Assembly: GCA_963522175.1 (NCBI GenBank)
Contig: CAUQXC010000003.1
Coordinates: 310,001-374,000 of the forward strand
Reading direction: 5' to 3'
Source: CAKAHY01 sp963522175
Lineage (GTDB): Bacteria; Bacillota; Clostridia; Lachnospirales; Lachnospiraceae
DNA: 64,000 bases
In this document: positions 1-7,856 of the stretch, piece by piece
Layout of the letters: each line of letters starts with the position of its first letter
How positions within the stretch are numbered: the stretch's first letter is position 1
Program-made: the position numbers and the translations under genes
Notes under the pieces: model-generated
Told to the model about the DNA's origin: nothing
Databases searched by the model: none
Seen by the model: the letters and a program-made list of their open reading frames with translations, nothing else

Positions 1-615
1 TCAAGCCGCAAAGCACGTCTTCTATATAGCCCTTGCCGTATAAAATATGCTCCTTTTCTCCAAGTACCATGCTCGTATTGTCGGCATTGATATTTTGTAT
101 CACTGTACTTATTTCAGGATGAATGGCTCTTATTGCCTTAACAAAATTATTTTTGCCGACAAATACGGGGCTTGCCGTAACCAAGACAAGCATAACCTCT
201 CCCGTACTTTTTCCCACTCTTACAAGGACATGCCGTAAAATCCGTAGCCCGTATCCTCGTCATATATCTTCATTTTAAAAGATTTTGTCAAATCTTTTAC
301 CGTTTTAATTATATTTACGGCAAGCTCGTCTTCTATCAGATAATCCTTTGTTTCTATTACCTTATGAGTCCCTCTTTCGTAGCTGCCCGCATATATTTTT
401 CCCTTATTATAGGCAAATGTTGCGGTAACCTTATTTCTGTAGCCGTAGGGATTTTCCATAGGCACAATCTTTTCAAGCCTGCAATATGACTTAAGCAGTT
501 TTTCGCAGTATTCTTGTTTCATCTTGAGTTGCTTTTCATAAGGTATATCAATATAGTCACAAGAGCCGAGTTTTTTATCGGCTCTTGCTTTTTTGTAAGT
601 TGAAGCTTTTTGCAT
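1..615 (-). pseudogene. rlmD: 23S rRNA (uracil-5-)-methyltransferase, frameshifted and cut by window edge
   Basis: N-terminal part of a RumA/RlmD-type SAM-dependent methyltransferase that makes m5U in 23S rRNA. The first frame (615 to 220) carries a reduced iron-sulfur region (GSCDYIDIPYEKQLKMKQ, about residues 17-34) and the family segment ending YDEDTGYGF, then hits a stop. From about 240 leftwards another frame continues with LRHVLVRVGKSTGEVMLVLV, a hallmark of the family, and stays open to the window edge. The break sits at a run of four A (plus strand 237-240); a fifth A would restore GFLRHVLV. It starts 6 bp after the aminopeptidase gene and is probably its operon partner. It is either a real single-base loss or a homopolymer sequencing error. 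Confidence 0.85.
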
Positions 616-621
616 ATTTAA

Positions 622-2406
622 TTACACTCCGATTGCCTTTGTCTTATCTTTAAGCCATTCCCTGTCTTCACCCTCAAAGTACGGCTCAAGCTTGGAATAT
701 ACCAAGGCTTGATAAGAATTAAAATATTCTATATCCTTTTCAGTCATAATATTTATATCCAAGGCGGAGGCATCTATAGGTATCATAGTTAAAGGTTCAA
801 ATCCTAAAAATCCGTTTTCAAGCTCCACACTAAGTATCAGGTTTTCGCATCTTATGCCGTGACTTCCCGCAATATAGATTCCCGGCTCATCACTTACCAC
901 CATACCCGCTTCAAAAGGTAACTCAAAACGTGCATCCGGATGAGGTCTGTTTCTTATAGCTACGGGCCCCTCATGAACTCCGTTACAAAAGCCTACGCCG
1001 TGACCCGTACTGTGGTTAAAGTCTATACCGTACTCCCACATAGCCTGTCTTGCCATAATATCAAGGCAAACACCCTTTGTTCCCTTAGGAAATTTTACAT
1101 TCATTAATCTCAGCATACCTATTGTTACCAATGTATAGTGCAGCCTTTCCTCCTTCGTAAGCTCACCCAAAGCAATGGTTCTGGTAACATCTGTAGTGCC
1201 GTCCATATAGCTTGCCCCCGAATCTATGAGGTATAAGCCCTTCGGCTCAAGATAAGCACAATCATTTTTTGTAGCCTGATAATGAGGCATAGCCGCATTG
1301 GGACCGTAAGCCGAAATATCTTCAAAGCTTAATGACAAATACTTAAGATCCTCAGCCCTTAGCTTATCAAGATAATCCGAAGCATCCGTTTCCGAAATTC
1401 TTTTTCCGGATTTTATACTTTCAAGAAGCCACTTTATAAACCTTGTTTCGTACACTCCGTCTCTTATGTGAGAATTCCTCATCATTTTGATTTCGACAGC
1501 ATTTTTAACGTTTTTAAACAGGCAAACAGGGGAGAGGGCATCAATAAGCTCATTGCCTTCCTTTACGCTAAGATAGGTCTTATAATTGCAGCTTGTATTA
1601 TCAAGCAAAAGCTTTTTGCCTTTAACATTTTCTTTTATGTAATCATAATATGCATCATAATCTTTTACCTTAATTCCGGCTTCTTCAAGATGGGCTTTTA
1701 TTTCTTCCGTAAGCACCTTGCTTTGAATAAACAAAATTGCTTCATCTGCGGAAACATACATATACGACAGGTATTGCGGGTTACATTCGATATCGGATCC
1801 CCTCATATTGGTAAGCCACGCAATGTCCGACAAATCGGTAATAAGATTCGCATTTGCCCTATTTTCTTCAAGCTTCTTTCTCAGGCGTGTAAGCTTATTT
1901 ACAACAGTTTCACCCGTGAACTCCGTCCCCAGAACAAAGACAAAATTCGCGCTTCTTGCCGGTCTGTCTTCCCAGACTTCGGCAACTATATCCTTATCCG
2001 CCTTTATACTTATGTTCTTTTCGGAAAGTATTTTTTCATAAGCAAGAGCCGATTTTGTATTAAGCAAAAGAGCACTGAAGCCCAAAACTTCACCGCTTTT
2101 TATATTTTCTTCTATAAACTCGGTAAGCGTGGGAACTCCGGCTACGCCCATTTTCATAAGCTCTATTCCGCTGTTTTCAAGCTCCTTTTCCGCCTGCACA
2201 AAATATCTTCCGTCCGTCCATAAAAGAGCTCTGTCCTTTGTAACAAGTAAAGTACCCGCACTGCCTGTAAACCCGGACAAAAATTCTCTTTCCTTGTCAT
2301 ATTCCGATAGGTACTCGCTGCTGTGTGCATCCGAACTTGGACACAGCCATGCATCTATTTTCTCTCTTTCCATAATCTGTCTTAATTTTATGATTTCCGT
2401 TTTCAT
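622..2406 (-). CDS. Xaa-Pro aminopeptidase (aminopeptidase P, M24B), long form
   Basis: Cytoplasmic metallopeptidase that removes an N-terminal residue preceding proline. At 594 residues it matches the long, three-domain aminopeptidase P type: two creatinase-like N-terminal domains (about 1-145 and 150-300) and a pita-bread M24 catalytic domain (about 305-540). The five metal ligands are visible: D395 in LIDSGAS, D406 in DGTTDVTRT, H469 in HSTGHGVGF, E507 in SDEPGI and E521 in RCENL, plus the GVHEGP loop. No signal peptide. It lies 13 bp after the HAD phosphatase gene and 6 bp before the methyltransferase gene, so the three are probably co-transcribed. Confidence 0.95.
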   Translation of the reverse strand: MKTEIIKLRQIMEREKIDAWLCPSSDAHSSEYLSEYDKEREFLSGFTGSAGTLLVTKDRALLWTDGRYFVQAEKELENSGIELMKMGVAGVPTLTEFIEENIKSGEVLGFSALLLNTKSALAYEKILSEKNISIKADKDIVAEVWEDRPARSANFVFVLGTEFTGETVVNKLTRLRKKLEENRANANLITDLSDIAWLTNMRGSDIECNPQYLSYMYVSADEAILFIQSKVLTEEIKAHLEEAGIKVKDYDAYYDYIKENVKGKKLLLDNTSCNYKTYLSVKEGNELIDALSPVCLFKNVKNAVEIKMMRNSHIRDGVYETRFIKWLLESIKSGKRISETDASDYLDKLRAEDLKYLSLSFEDISAYGPNAAMPHYQATKNDCAYLEPKGLYLIDSGASYMDGTTDVTRTIALGELTKEERLHYTLVTIGMLRLMNVKFPKGTKGVCLDIMARQAMWEYGIDFNHSTGHGVGFCNGVHEGPVAIRNRPHPDARFELPFEAGMVVSDEPGIYIAGSHGIRCENLILSVELENGFLGFEPLTMIPIDASALDINIMTEKDIEYFNSYQALVYSKLEPYFEGEDREWLKDKTKAIGV

Positions 2407-2419
2407 CTTCTGTTCTCCT

Positions 2420-3205
2420 TTAATCTATTAAACCTAAACGCAGACAGGCATTGTACACTCCGTCCTTATCTATATCATCCGTAACGTAATCAGCCGCCTG
2501 CTTAAGCTCGTCCACAGAGTTACCCATGGCTACTCCCATTCCGGCTTCCCTAAGTATCTCATAATCATTCATAGAATCTCCGAATGAAATCACATCCTTC
2601 ATATCTATGCCGTAATAGTCGCACAACGCCTCCAGTCCTTTTGCCTTGCTCTGTCCTTTTTCTATTATATCGGCGCCGAGCATACCCGCAAACAAGGGAA
2701 GCTTAAGCTCGGAAAAATGCTTTTTTATATCATTCACCCCTTGAATGTCTCCCACATAAGCCAAGGTTCTTACTTCCATATCCCTTATAAGTTCTACATC
2801 CTTAAATTTTCTGAAGCTTTCACCCCACCTTTTTATATCAAGCTCGTCAACCTTTTCAAAATTTGTATAATAATCATATTCATCTATGCTTAGTCCTACA
2901 CTGTAGCCCCTTTCCATAGCAAAGTTTAACAGCCTGTTTAGCAAAAACTTAGGCATGATATACGAATGTATCAGCTTATCATCCGCCTTAACCTTGGTTC
3001 CGTTAAGTTCTATGGTAGCATCCATATTAAGAAGCTCCTTGAAAGGCTTGCTGTGTAAGCTGTCCATATCTCGTCCCGTAGCTATCGCAAGCTTATGTCC
3101 CTTCTCTTTGAGTTTTTTAATTGCAAACATGGCTGAATCGGGAATCCTGTAATTCTTATGGTCCAATAAAGTCATGTCCAAATCAAAGGTTATTAACTTC
3201 GGCAT
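2420..3205 (-). CDS. Cof-type HAD-superfamily phosphatase
   Basis: Cytoplasmic HAD hydrolase of the Cof/IIB type, acting on small phosphorylated metabolites; the substrate cannot be told. Motif I is FDLDMTLLD (D8 and D10), motif III lies around K183-K189 (EKGQSKAKG) and motif IV is GDSMND (209-214) followed by GVAMGNS. Length (261 residues) is normal. The cap domain lies between residues 85 and 185. It is first in a HAD - aminopeptidase P - rRNA methyltransferase operon. A TATACT -10 box sits upstream at about 3250-3255 on the minus strand, but its -35 is weak. Confidence 0.9.
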   Translation of the reverse strand: MPKLITFDLDMTLLDHKNYRIPDSAMFAIKKLKEKGHKLAIATGRDMDSLHSKPFKELLNMDATIELNGTKVKADDKLIHSYIMPKFLLNRLLNFAMERGYSVGLSIDEYDYYTNFEKVDELDIKRWGESFRKFKDVELIRDMEVRTLAYVGDIQGVNDIKKHFSELKLPLFAGMLGADIIEKGQSKAKGLEALCDYYGIDMKDVISFGDSMNDYEILREAGMGVAMGNSVDELKQAADYVTDDIDKDGVYNACLRLGLID

Positions 3206-3310
3206 ATTACTTCTCTCTTTCTGTACTTCAAATCAATCTGTGCCTTATCAGTATAACAGATTTAGGCTGATTTTAAAATATTTAAAAGACATACCTCTTT
3301 CTGTTTTAGG

Positions 3311-3356
3311 TAAAGAGAAAAAGGGACAGGCTTGCTCAAGGCCTATCCCTTTCTCA
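3311..3356 (-). terminator. Rho-independent terminator of the flavodoxin operon
   Basis: A near-perfect stem pairs 3315-3331 with 3340-3355 (GGGATAGGC against GCCTGTCCC core on the minus strand) around a short loop. In the leftward direction it is followed by a T-rich tract. It lies about 130 bp after the flavodoxin stop. The stretch 3357-3486 holds no gene that I can see. Confidence 0.75.
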
Positions 3357-3486
3357 AAGTAAGAGGAAATTTCAATATGTGTAACACTATGTGTGTTATC
3401 GAGAGATAAACTCTCGCCATATATATTTAAACACTCTTTTCAATACTCTGCGTTGAATAACAAAAGGAGTGATTAAATCAAATTAA

Positions 3487-3918
3487 TTATAAATCTGCCA
3501 ATTTCTTAGCGGCAGCCTTAAGTGCAGCTTCTGCTTCTCCATCCGGTTCATTGTTGGCAATAACACCTTCACCGCCTAAAACGGTAGCACCCGCATTCGT
3601 CATTCTTTCAACCCAAAGACGCATCCACTCGCCATCGCCCCAGTCATAAGAACCGAAGAGTACAAGGCTCTTTCCGGAAACTTTTCCTTCAAGCTCCGCC
3701 ACTAAAGGTTCAACAACTGAATCCTCAAGCTCCTCTGCTCCCATAGCAGGGCAACCGATTGCAAATCCGTTCTGAGCCAAAAGCTCATCAACCTTAGCAT
3801 CTCCGGCTTCTACCAAAACAGCCTGCTTGCCTGCCTCTTCAACGCCTGCAACGAGCATCTTTGCCATAGCCTCCGTGTTTCCTGTTTGGCTCCAATAAAC
3901 CACATATACTTTATCCAT
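3487..3918 (-). CDS. Flavodoxin (short chain)
   Basis: Small FMN-binding electron carrier of 143 residues that can replace ferredoxin, for example with pyruvate:ferredoxin oxidoreductase. The phosphate-binding loop SQTGNT is at residues 10-15, the first isoalloxazine-binding loop near SYDWGDGEW, and the C-terminal helix ends in AAKKLADL. The last third has the usual short-chain flavodoxin layout. It begins 27 bp after the DUF3793 gene and shares its promoter. A metal-box-like palindrome at that promoter fits induction under iron limitation, which is an inference. Confidence 0.92.
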   Translation of the reverse strand: MDKVYVVYWSQTGNTEAMAKMLVAGVEEAGKQAVLVEAGDAKVDELLAQNGFAIGCPAMGAEELEDSVVEPLVAELEGKVSGKSLVLFGSYDWGDGEWMRLWVERMTNAGATVLGGEGVIANNEPDGEAEAALKAAAKKLADL

Positions 3919-3945
3919 GTTCCTTCTCCTTTAAATATAATTAGT

Positions 3946-4533
3946 TCAGCAAGCTATTTCACAAAAGCTTCTGCCCAAAAACCATTCAAAAATTGCTTGA
4001 TTTCTAGCTTCATCAATCTGCCTGAACTTAGCAAGGGTACTGTCAAGGTTTTCATAAACCTTCCAGTAACCGCTATGAAGATAATCACGACCCGCACATC
4101 TCAAAAAACCTTTTATATCGCACAAGGGATAACCTAAAAATACTCCTATCTCATGCGGAAAAGTCTGTCCTACACTCCTCATATCAGAAATTCTTTTTCT
4201 CAGATGCAACAAAAACTCTTTGAAACAAGTTCCCTCGTAACCGCAACTTTGCAAGAAATCCAAAATCTCACGTCTGTTTAAATATTCATTAAGGCTGTCT
4301 TCCCTATATATAAGTAAAAGATACTTTGAATCAAGCCTGTAGAGCAAAGCCAGTTTTAAGTTAGTTTTTGCTAACTCTTTGATAAGAAGCTTTAATTCTT
4401 CCAAACTTACAAATATCATATTGCTCGGTTTGCACGCCTTGAGAACGGCTGCACTGAGTATAAGCAATCTAAGCATACTTTTATCAATCTCCTCGCCCTT
4501 AGCGAGCCTTTTCAATATCAAATCAGTAGGCAT
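3946..4533 (-). CDS. DUF3793 family protein
   Basis: Recognised as DUF3793 from the conserved centre FPHEIGVFLGYPLCDIKGF and the preceding CGYEG segment; its biochemical role is unknown. The start is placed at 4533 (MPTDLILKRL, 195 residues), because a GGGAGGAAAG ribosome site lies just upstream and because the promoter -10 box at 4594-4599 puts transcription start near 4587. An earlier ATG at 4587 would therefore be leaderless. It is followed 27 bp later by a flavodoxin gene, suggesting a role in iron or redox adaptation; this is inference from context only. Confidence 0.85.
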   Translation of the reverse strand: MPTDLILKRLAKGEEIDKSMLRLLILSAAVLKACKPSNMIFVSLEELKLLIKELAKTNLKLALLYRLDSKYLLLIYREDSLNEYLNRREILDFLQSCGYEGTCFKEFLLHLRKRISDMRSVGQTFPHEIGVFLGYPLCDIKGFLRCAGRDYLHSGYWKVYENLDSTLAKFRQIDEARNQAIFEWFLGRSFCEIAC

Positions 4534-4579
4534 ACTTTCCTCCCGAAACTTATGATGTATTTGTTTTTCAGTGTTCTTG

Positions 4580-4595
4580 GTTAGCACTTCCTAAC
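4580..4595. promoter_or_regulatory. Palindromic candidate operator (metal-box-like) at the flavodoxin operon start site
   Basis: The 16-bp inverted repeat GTTAG-N6-CTAAC overlaps the last bases of the -10 box and the predicted transcription start. It resembles half of a DtxR/IdeR-type box (TTAGG...CTAA), which would fit an iron-responsive flavodoxin operon. The match is partial and the regulator is not in the window. Confidence 0.4.
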
Positions 4596-4622
4596 TATAC
4601 CATCGAGCCACTTTATTGTCAA
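4594..4622 (-). promoter_or_regulatory. Sigma-A promoter of the DUF3793-flavodoxin operon
   Basis: On the minus strand TTGACA (4622-4617), a 17-bp spacer and TATAGT (4599-4594) form a near-consensus promoter. It points at the DUF3793 gene and fixes its start at 4533. Confidence 0.8.
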
Positions 4623-4669
4623 GTACTTTTTTTATAATTAAATTTTTTTCACAAAAAACAAAATTTGTA

Positions 4670-4698
4670 TTGACATTTTCCCAAAGTGAATATATACT
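4670..4698 (+). promoter_or_regulatory. Sigma-A promoter of tRNA-Gln
   Basis: TTGACA (4670-4675), a 17-bp spacer and TATACT (4693-4698), perfectly spaced, 16 bp before the tRNA gene. It diverges from the DUF3793 promoter. Confidence 0.88.
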
Positions 4699-4714
4699 GT
4701 ACAAGTCTTGTTAA

Positions 4715-4786
4715 TGGGCTATCGCCAAACGGTAAGGCAGTGGACTCTGACTCCACCATCTCTAGGTTCGAATCCTAGTAGCCCAG
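4715..4786 (+). tRNA. tRNA-Gln (CTG anticodon)
   Basis: Complete cloverleaf. The acceptor stem TGGGCTA pairs with TAGCCCA, with the U1-A72 pair typical of glutamine tRNAs. The anticodon stem GTGGA/TCCAC encloses the loop CTCTGAC, giving anticodon CTG. The T arm contains GGTTCGAATCC. The discriminator base is G and CCA is not encoded. Confidence 0.95.
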
Positions 4787-4788
4787 TT

Positions 4789-4819
4789 TAAGTAGTGTCT
4801 TCGGATACTGCTTTTTTTG
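4789..4819 (+). terminator. Terminator of tRNA-Gln
   Basis: Hairpin GTAGTGTC-TTCG-GATACTGC with a tetraloop, followed by seven T, directly after the tRNA. Confidence 0.88.
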
Positions 4820-4835
4820 TTGTTTAAAAGCCGAA

Positions 4836-4877
4836 AAAGCTGTTGTTTTCACTAATTTCAAGGAAAACAACAGCTTT
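4836..4877 (-). terminator. Terminator of the aspartate aminotransferase gene
   Basis: Perfect 15-bp stem (4836-4850 with 4863-4877, AAAGCTGTTGTTTTC on the minus strand) and 12-nt loop. It begins just after the gene's stop codon and is followed by a weak T-rich tract leftwards. Confidence 0.8.
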
Positions 4878-4880
4878 CAT

Positions 4881-6155
4881 TTAATTATTTAACAATTTCT
4901 CAACGGAAGCAAGCTTTGTACACAGACAAAGAAGTCTTGCCGCTTCTTTTAACTCTTCCACACTTGGATAAGACGGTGCAATTCTTATATTTTTATCCTC
5001 CGGATCCACTCCGCCCGGGAAGGTTGCACCCGCACCTGTCATTACCACTCCTGCCTTGGCAAGCTTATCAACAACCGCTTTCGCACAGCCGTTCATAGTA
5101 TCAAAGGAAATAAAATATCCTCCTCTTGGCTTAGTCCATGCAGCTATTCCGAGACCTGAAAGCTCCTCATTGAGGATTTCGTCTACAGCCTCAAATTTAG
5201 GTCTTAAGCTCTTTGCAAGCTTCTTCATATGAGCATTAACCCCGTTTATATCCTTAAAGTATCTCACATGTCTTAACTGATTAAGCTTATCATGCCCTAT
5301 AGTCTGAAACTTCATTTGATTTTTAATATCGGCTATATTGTTCTTGCTTGTGGCTATAGCGGAAATACCCGCACCCGCAAAGCTTATCTTTGAAGTAGAT
5401 AAAAACTCATAAACCATATCTTCATTTCCGGCTTTTTTACACTCGGAAAGTATATCCAAAACTTCGTCCTTCTCGTCATATAAGTGATGAACAACATAGG
5501 CATTATCCCAGTAAATTCTGAAATCCTTTGCAGCAGGCTTTAAATTTGCAAGTCTTTTAACAACCTCATCCGAATAGGAATTTCCCGTAGGGTTTGAATA
5601 TTTCGGAACGCACCAGATACCCTTAATGCTTTCGTCTGTTGCCACAAGTCTTTCAACCATATCCATATCCGGACCGTCTGAAAGCATAGGAACATTAATG
5701 TTTTCTATACCGAAAAACTGCGTAATGGCAAAATGTCTGTCATATCCCGGAACAACACACAAGAATTTAATCTTATCAAGTTTGCACCACGGAGTACTTC
5801 CCATAACACCGTGAGTATAAGACCTTGATACAGTATCATACATAATATTCAATGAAGAGTTTCCGTATATTATAATGTTTTCGGCATCTACATCCACTAT
5901 CTGTGCCATAAGCTTTCTTGCCGCAGGAATTCCCTCCAAAAGCCCGTAGTTTCTGCAATCAAAGTTTGTATCATCCTTAAACTCCTCAAGCAAAGCTCTT
6001 GCTATATCATCCGATAAATCAAGCTGATCCGGACTCGGCTTACCTCTGCTCATATCAAGTTTAAGATTTTTTTCTTTTGCTTCTTCATACTCCTTGTTCA
6101 AGGTTTCCTTTAAAGCCTCCAACTCGGCTTTGGATAAATTCTTATACTCACTCAT
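4881..6155 (-). CDS. Aspartate aminotransferase, subgroup Ic (Aminotran_MocR type)
   Basis: PLP-dependent aminotransferase that interconverts aspartate and 2-oxoglutarate with oxaloacetate and glutamate. The N-terminal LDMSRGKPSP (33-42) is typical of the Ic subgroup. Fold-type I residues are visible: SNPTGN (187-192), D217 in YWDNAY, the Schiff-base lysine K256 in STSKISFAG, and the substrate-binding arginine R391 in RIAPSYP. Length (424) is normal for the subgroup. A GGAGGAGTAAC ribosome site precedes the ATG. A tRNA terminator lies about 40 bp upstream, so its own promoter must be very short or read-through from the tRNA unit contributes. Confidence 0.93.
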   Translation of the reverse strand: MSEYKNLSKAELEALKETLNKEYEEAKEKNLKLDMSRGKPSPDQLDLSDDIARALLEEFKDDTNFDCRNYGLLEGIPAARKLMAQIVDVDAENIIIYGNSSLNIMYDTVSRSYTHGVMGSTPWCKLDKIKFLCVVPGYDRHFAITQFFGIENINVPMLSDGPDMDMVERLVATDESIKGIWCVPKYSNPTGNSYSDEVVKRLANLKPAAKDFRIYWDNAYVVHHLYDEKDEVLDILSECKKAGNEDMVYEFLSTSKISFAGAGISAIATSKNNIADIKNQMKFQTIGHDKLNQLRHVRYFKDINGVNAHMKKLAKSLRPKFEAVDEILNEELSGLGIAAWTKPRGGYFISFDTMNGCAKAVVDKLAKAGVVMTGAGATFPGGVDPEDKNIRIAPSYPSVEELKEAARLLCLCTKLASVEKLLNN

Positions 6156-6190
6156 AATGTTACTCCTCCATCCACAAATATCATATTAAA

Positions 6191-6222
6191 AGAAAAAGAC
6201 AGGTAAGTAAGCTTCCCTGTCC
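6191..6222 (-). terminator. Terminator of the tRNA-Val/tRNA-Met unit
   Basis: Minus-strand hairpin GACAGGGAAG-CTTA-CTTACCTGTC followed by TTTTTCTTTT, just after tRNA-Met. Confidence 0.88.
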
Positions 6223-6229
6223 TAAATAG

Positions 6230-6303
6230 TAGCGGAAGGGAGACTTGAACTCTCGACACCACGGGTATGAACCGTGTGCTCTAGCCAACTGAGCTATTCC
6301 GCC
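6230..6303 (-). tRNA. tRNA-Met (CAT anticodon)
   Basis: Complete cloverleaf with acceptor GGCGGAA/TTCCGCT (a G1-U72 pair), the D arm TAGCTCAG, anticodon loop TTCATAC inside CACGG/CCGTG, and T arm GAGTTCAAGTCTC. It is probably elongator Met. A CAT anticodon modified to read Ile is possible but cannot be judged here. CCA is not encoded. Confidence 0.92.
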
Positions 6304-6329
6304 ATATGTCGTTTATTGTCAAAAAAAAA

Positions 6330-6402
6330 TGGGACCAATAGGGCTCGAACCTATGACCCTCTGCTTGTAAGGCAGATGCTCTCCCAGCTGAGCTATGATC
6401 CC
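6330..6402 (-). tRNA. tRNA-Val (TAC anticodon)
   Basis: Complete cloverleaf with acceptor GGGATCA/TGGTCCC, anticodon stem TCTGC/GCAGA around loop CTTACAA (anticodon TAC), and T arm GGTTCGAGCCC. It is the first gene of a two-tRNA unit; the spacer to tRNA-Met is 26 bp. Confidence 0.95.
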
Positions 6403-6424
6403 AAGGTTTTTTCAACGCTTGTTA

Positions 6425-6453
6425 AGTATATAAAATAAGTGGTAAATTGTCAA
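6425..6453 (-). promoter_or_regulatory. Sigma-A promoter of the tRNA-Val/tRNA-Met unit
   Basis: Minus-strand TTGACA (6453-6448), 17-bp spacer, TATACT (6430-6425), ending 22 bp before tRNA-Val. Confidence 0.9.
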
Positions 6454-6472
6454 TACTTTTTTTCAAAAAAGC

Positions 6473-6967
6473 TTATCTTTTATAACAGCAAAAACTGTAG
6501 TCTATTCCCACTGTCTCGCAGTCCTCTCCTTTCCTGTTGTAAACTAAAGTTAAACTGCCTTCATCTATATCAGGAAAAAAGGTATCGGCTTCAAATTCCT
6601 TTTCTATATAACTTATATAAAAGGTGTCGGCATATTCTTTAAACTGCTCATATACGCTTGCACCTCCGCAAATAAATATTTTTTCATCCGGATTTTTTGA
6701 AGCATAAGAAAGTACCTCTTCTACACTGTTCATGATAAGAGCACCCTCCATCTCGACGTTTTTTCTTGTCAAAACTATATTCTTTCTGCTCGGAAGCGGT
6801 CTTTTCGGAAAGCTCATATACGTATTATAGCCTACAACTATGGTATTTCCCTTTGTTATATCTTTAAAATATTTAAGATCCTCCGGTATATGACAAAGCA
6901 AATTATTCTTATTCCCTATGGCTCTTTTTTCTCTTGTCATCGCCACTATGATGTATATATTTTCCAT
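6473..6967 (-). CDS. folA: Dihydrofolate reductase
   Basis: NADPH-dependent reduction of dihydrofolate to tetrahydrofolate, working with thymidylate synthase encoded just upstream. The start is set at 6967 (MENIYIIVAM, 164 residues) because AAGGAGAAGT directly precedes it; the upstream ATG at 6982 lacks a site. Family features are the N-terminal strand, PEDLKYFK with the catalytic acid at D30, VVGYNTYMSFP, RKNIVLTR, and FICGGASVYEQF (NADPH loop). The almost invariant tryptophan five residues before the catalytic acid is cysteine here (C25 in LLCHIPED). It lies about 40 bp after thyA, in the same operon. Confidence 0.93.
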   Translation of the reverse strand: MENIYIIVAMTREKRAIGNKNNLLCHIPEDLKYFKDITKGNTIVVGYNTYMSFPKRPLPSRKNIVLTRKNVEMEGALIMNSVEEVLSYASKNPDEKIFICGGASVYEQFKEYADTFYISYIEKEFEADTFFPDIDEGSLTLVYNRKGEDCETVGIDYSFCCYKR

Positions 6968-7008
6968 ACTTCTCCTTTTCAAAATATACCTTCTCGATTC
7001 CTTCCGTC

Positions 7009-7845
7009 TTATATCGCCATATCAAACTTAAAATTCGGCTCCTCGGGCTCGTAGCCTTCTATTTTAAAATCATCTATATCAAAATCATAAAAGTTTGTCT
7101 TATCTGTATCCAAAACAAGTCTAAGTTTATCTCCGTCCGCCTGTCCATGCCTTTCAAGCATCTCCTTAACCGCGGCAATATGTCTGTCATAAATATGAGC
7201 ATTTTGCACATAATGGCAGAATTTGCCGGGTTTAAGCCCCAAGTGTTTCGCAACCATCATCTGAAGCGCCACATATTGCAACTTGTTTATAACATTTGCG
7301 ACAGGAACGTCGGACGAACGCTGTATTAAAGTCATATCAAGCAAAGTTCCCCTAACCGACCAATGCGTTTCCATTGCACAGGGATAAAGCCCGCCGCTTT
7401 CCTCAAAGTCGGCATACTGATACAGATTAATTATATGTCTTCTTCCGTAAGGCTGCTTTTTAAGACCTTCCAAAAGCTTATTCATGAGATCGTATTTTTT
7501 CACGGTCGCCCCGTATCTGCAACCTATTGTTCTTGTTTTATCGACTTCCCATTCATCCCACCATGTAATACCGTACTTATCGACAAGCAGTTCAAGATCG
7601 TTACTCTGATCCTTATATATCCATAAAATTTCTTTTATAGCCGATTTCCAAGCCATTCTTCTTAAGGTCAAAATCGGGAATTCTCCCTTTTCGAGATCAA
7701 ACTCTTCAAAGACCTGATTAACAAAGTATGTATGACTTGGCGTTCCGTCACTGTATTTAGGTCTGACACTCTCGCCTAAGGTAGTATTCTTTTCTTCAAG
7801 AATTCTCGTACAAAGTTCTTTAAACAATCTGTCCGCCTTTGTCAT
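7009..7845 (-). CDS. thyA: Thymidylate synthase (ThyA), divergent clostridial form
   Basis: Makes dTMP from dUMP with methylene-tetrahydrofolate. Length is 278 residues. Recognisable sites are the catalytic C156 in LYPCAMETHW, QRSSD (175-179, phosphate and base binding), N187 in VINKLQY, and H217/Y219 in HIYDRH. The usual PCH is PCA here, and the usual glycine-rich FNIASY loop is replaced by ANVINKLQY, so this belongs to a divergent subfamily. Directly followed by folA, which recycles the dihydrofolate it produces; an AGGAGAG site precedes the ATG. Confidence 0.93.
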   Translation of the reverse strand: MTKADRLFKELCTRILEEKNTTLGESVRPKYSDGTPSHTYFVNQVFEEFDLEKGEFPILTLRRMAWKSAIKEILWIYKDQSNDLELLVDKYGITWWDEWEVDKTRTIGCRYGATVKKYDLMNKLLEGLKKQPYGRRHIINLYQYADFEESGGLYPCAMETHWSVRGTLLDMTLIQRSSDVPVANVINKLQYVALQMMVAKHLGLKPGKFCHYVQNAHIYDRHIAAVKEMLERHGQADGDKLRLVLDTDKTNFYDFDIDDFKIEGYEPEEPNFKFDMAI

Positions 7846-7856
7846 AACTCTCTCCT

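Noticed and set aside
1468..2223. 251-codon plus-strand frame
   Set aside because: Antisense to the well-supported aminopeptidase gene, low-complexity, no ribosome site.
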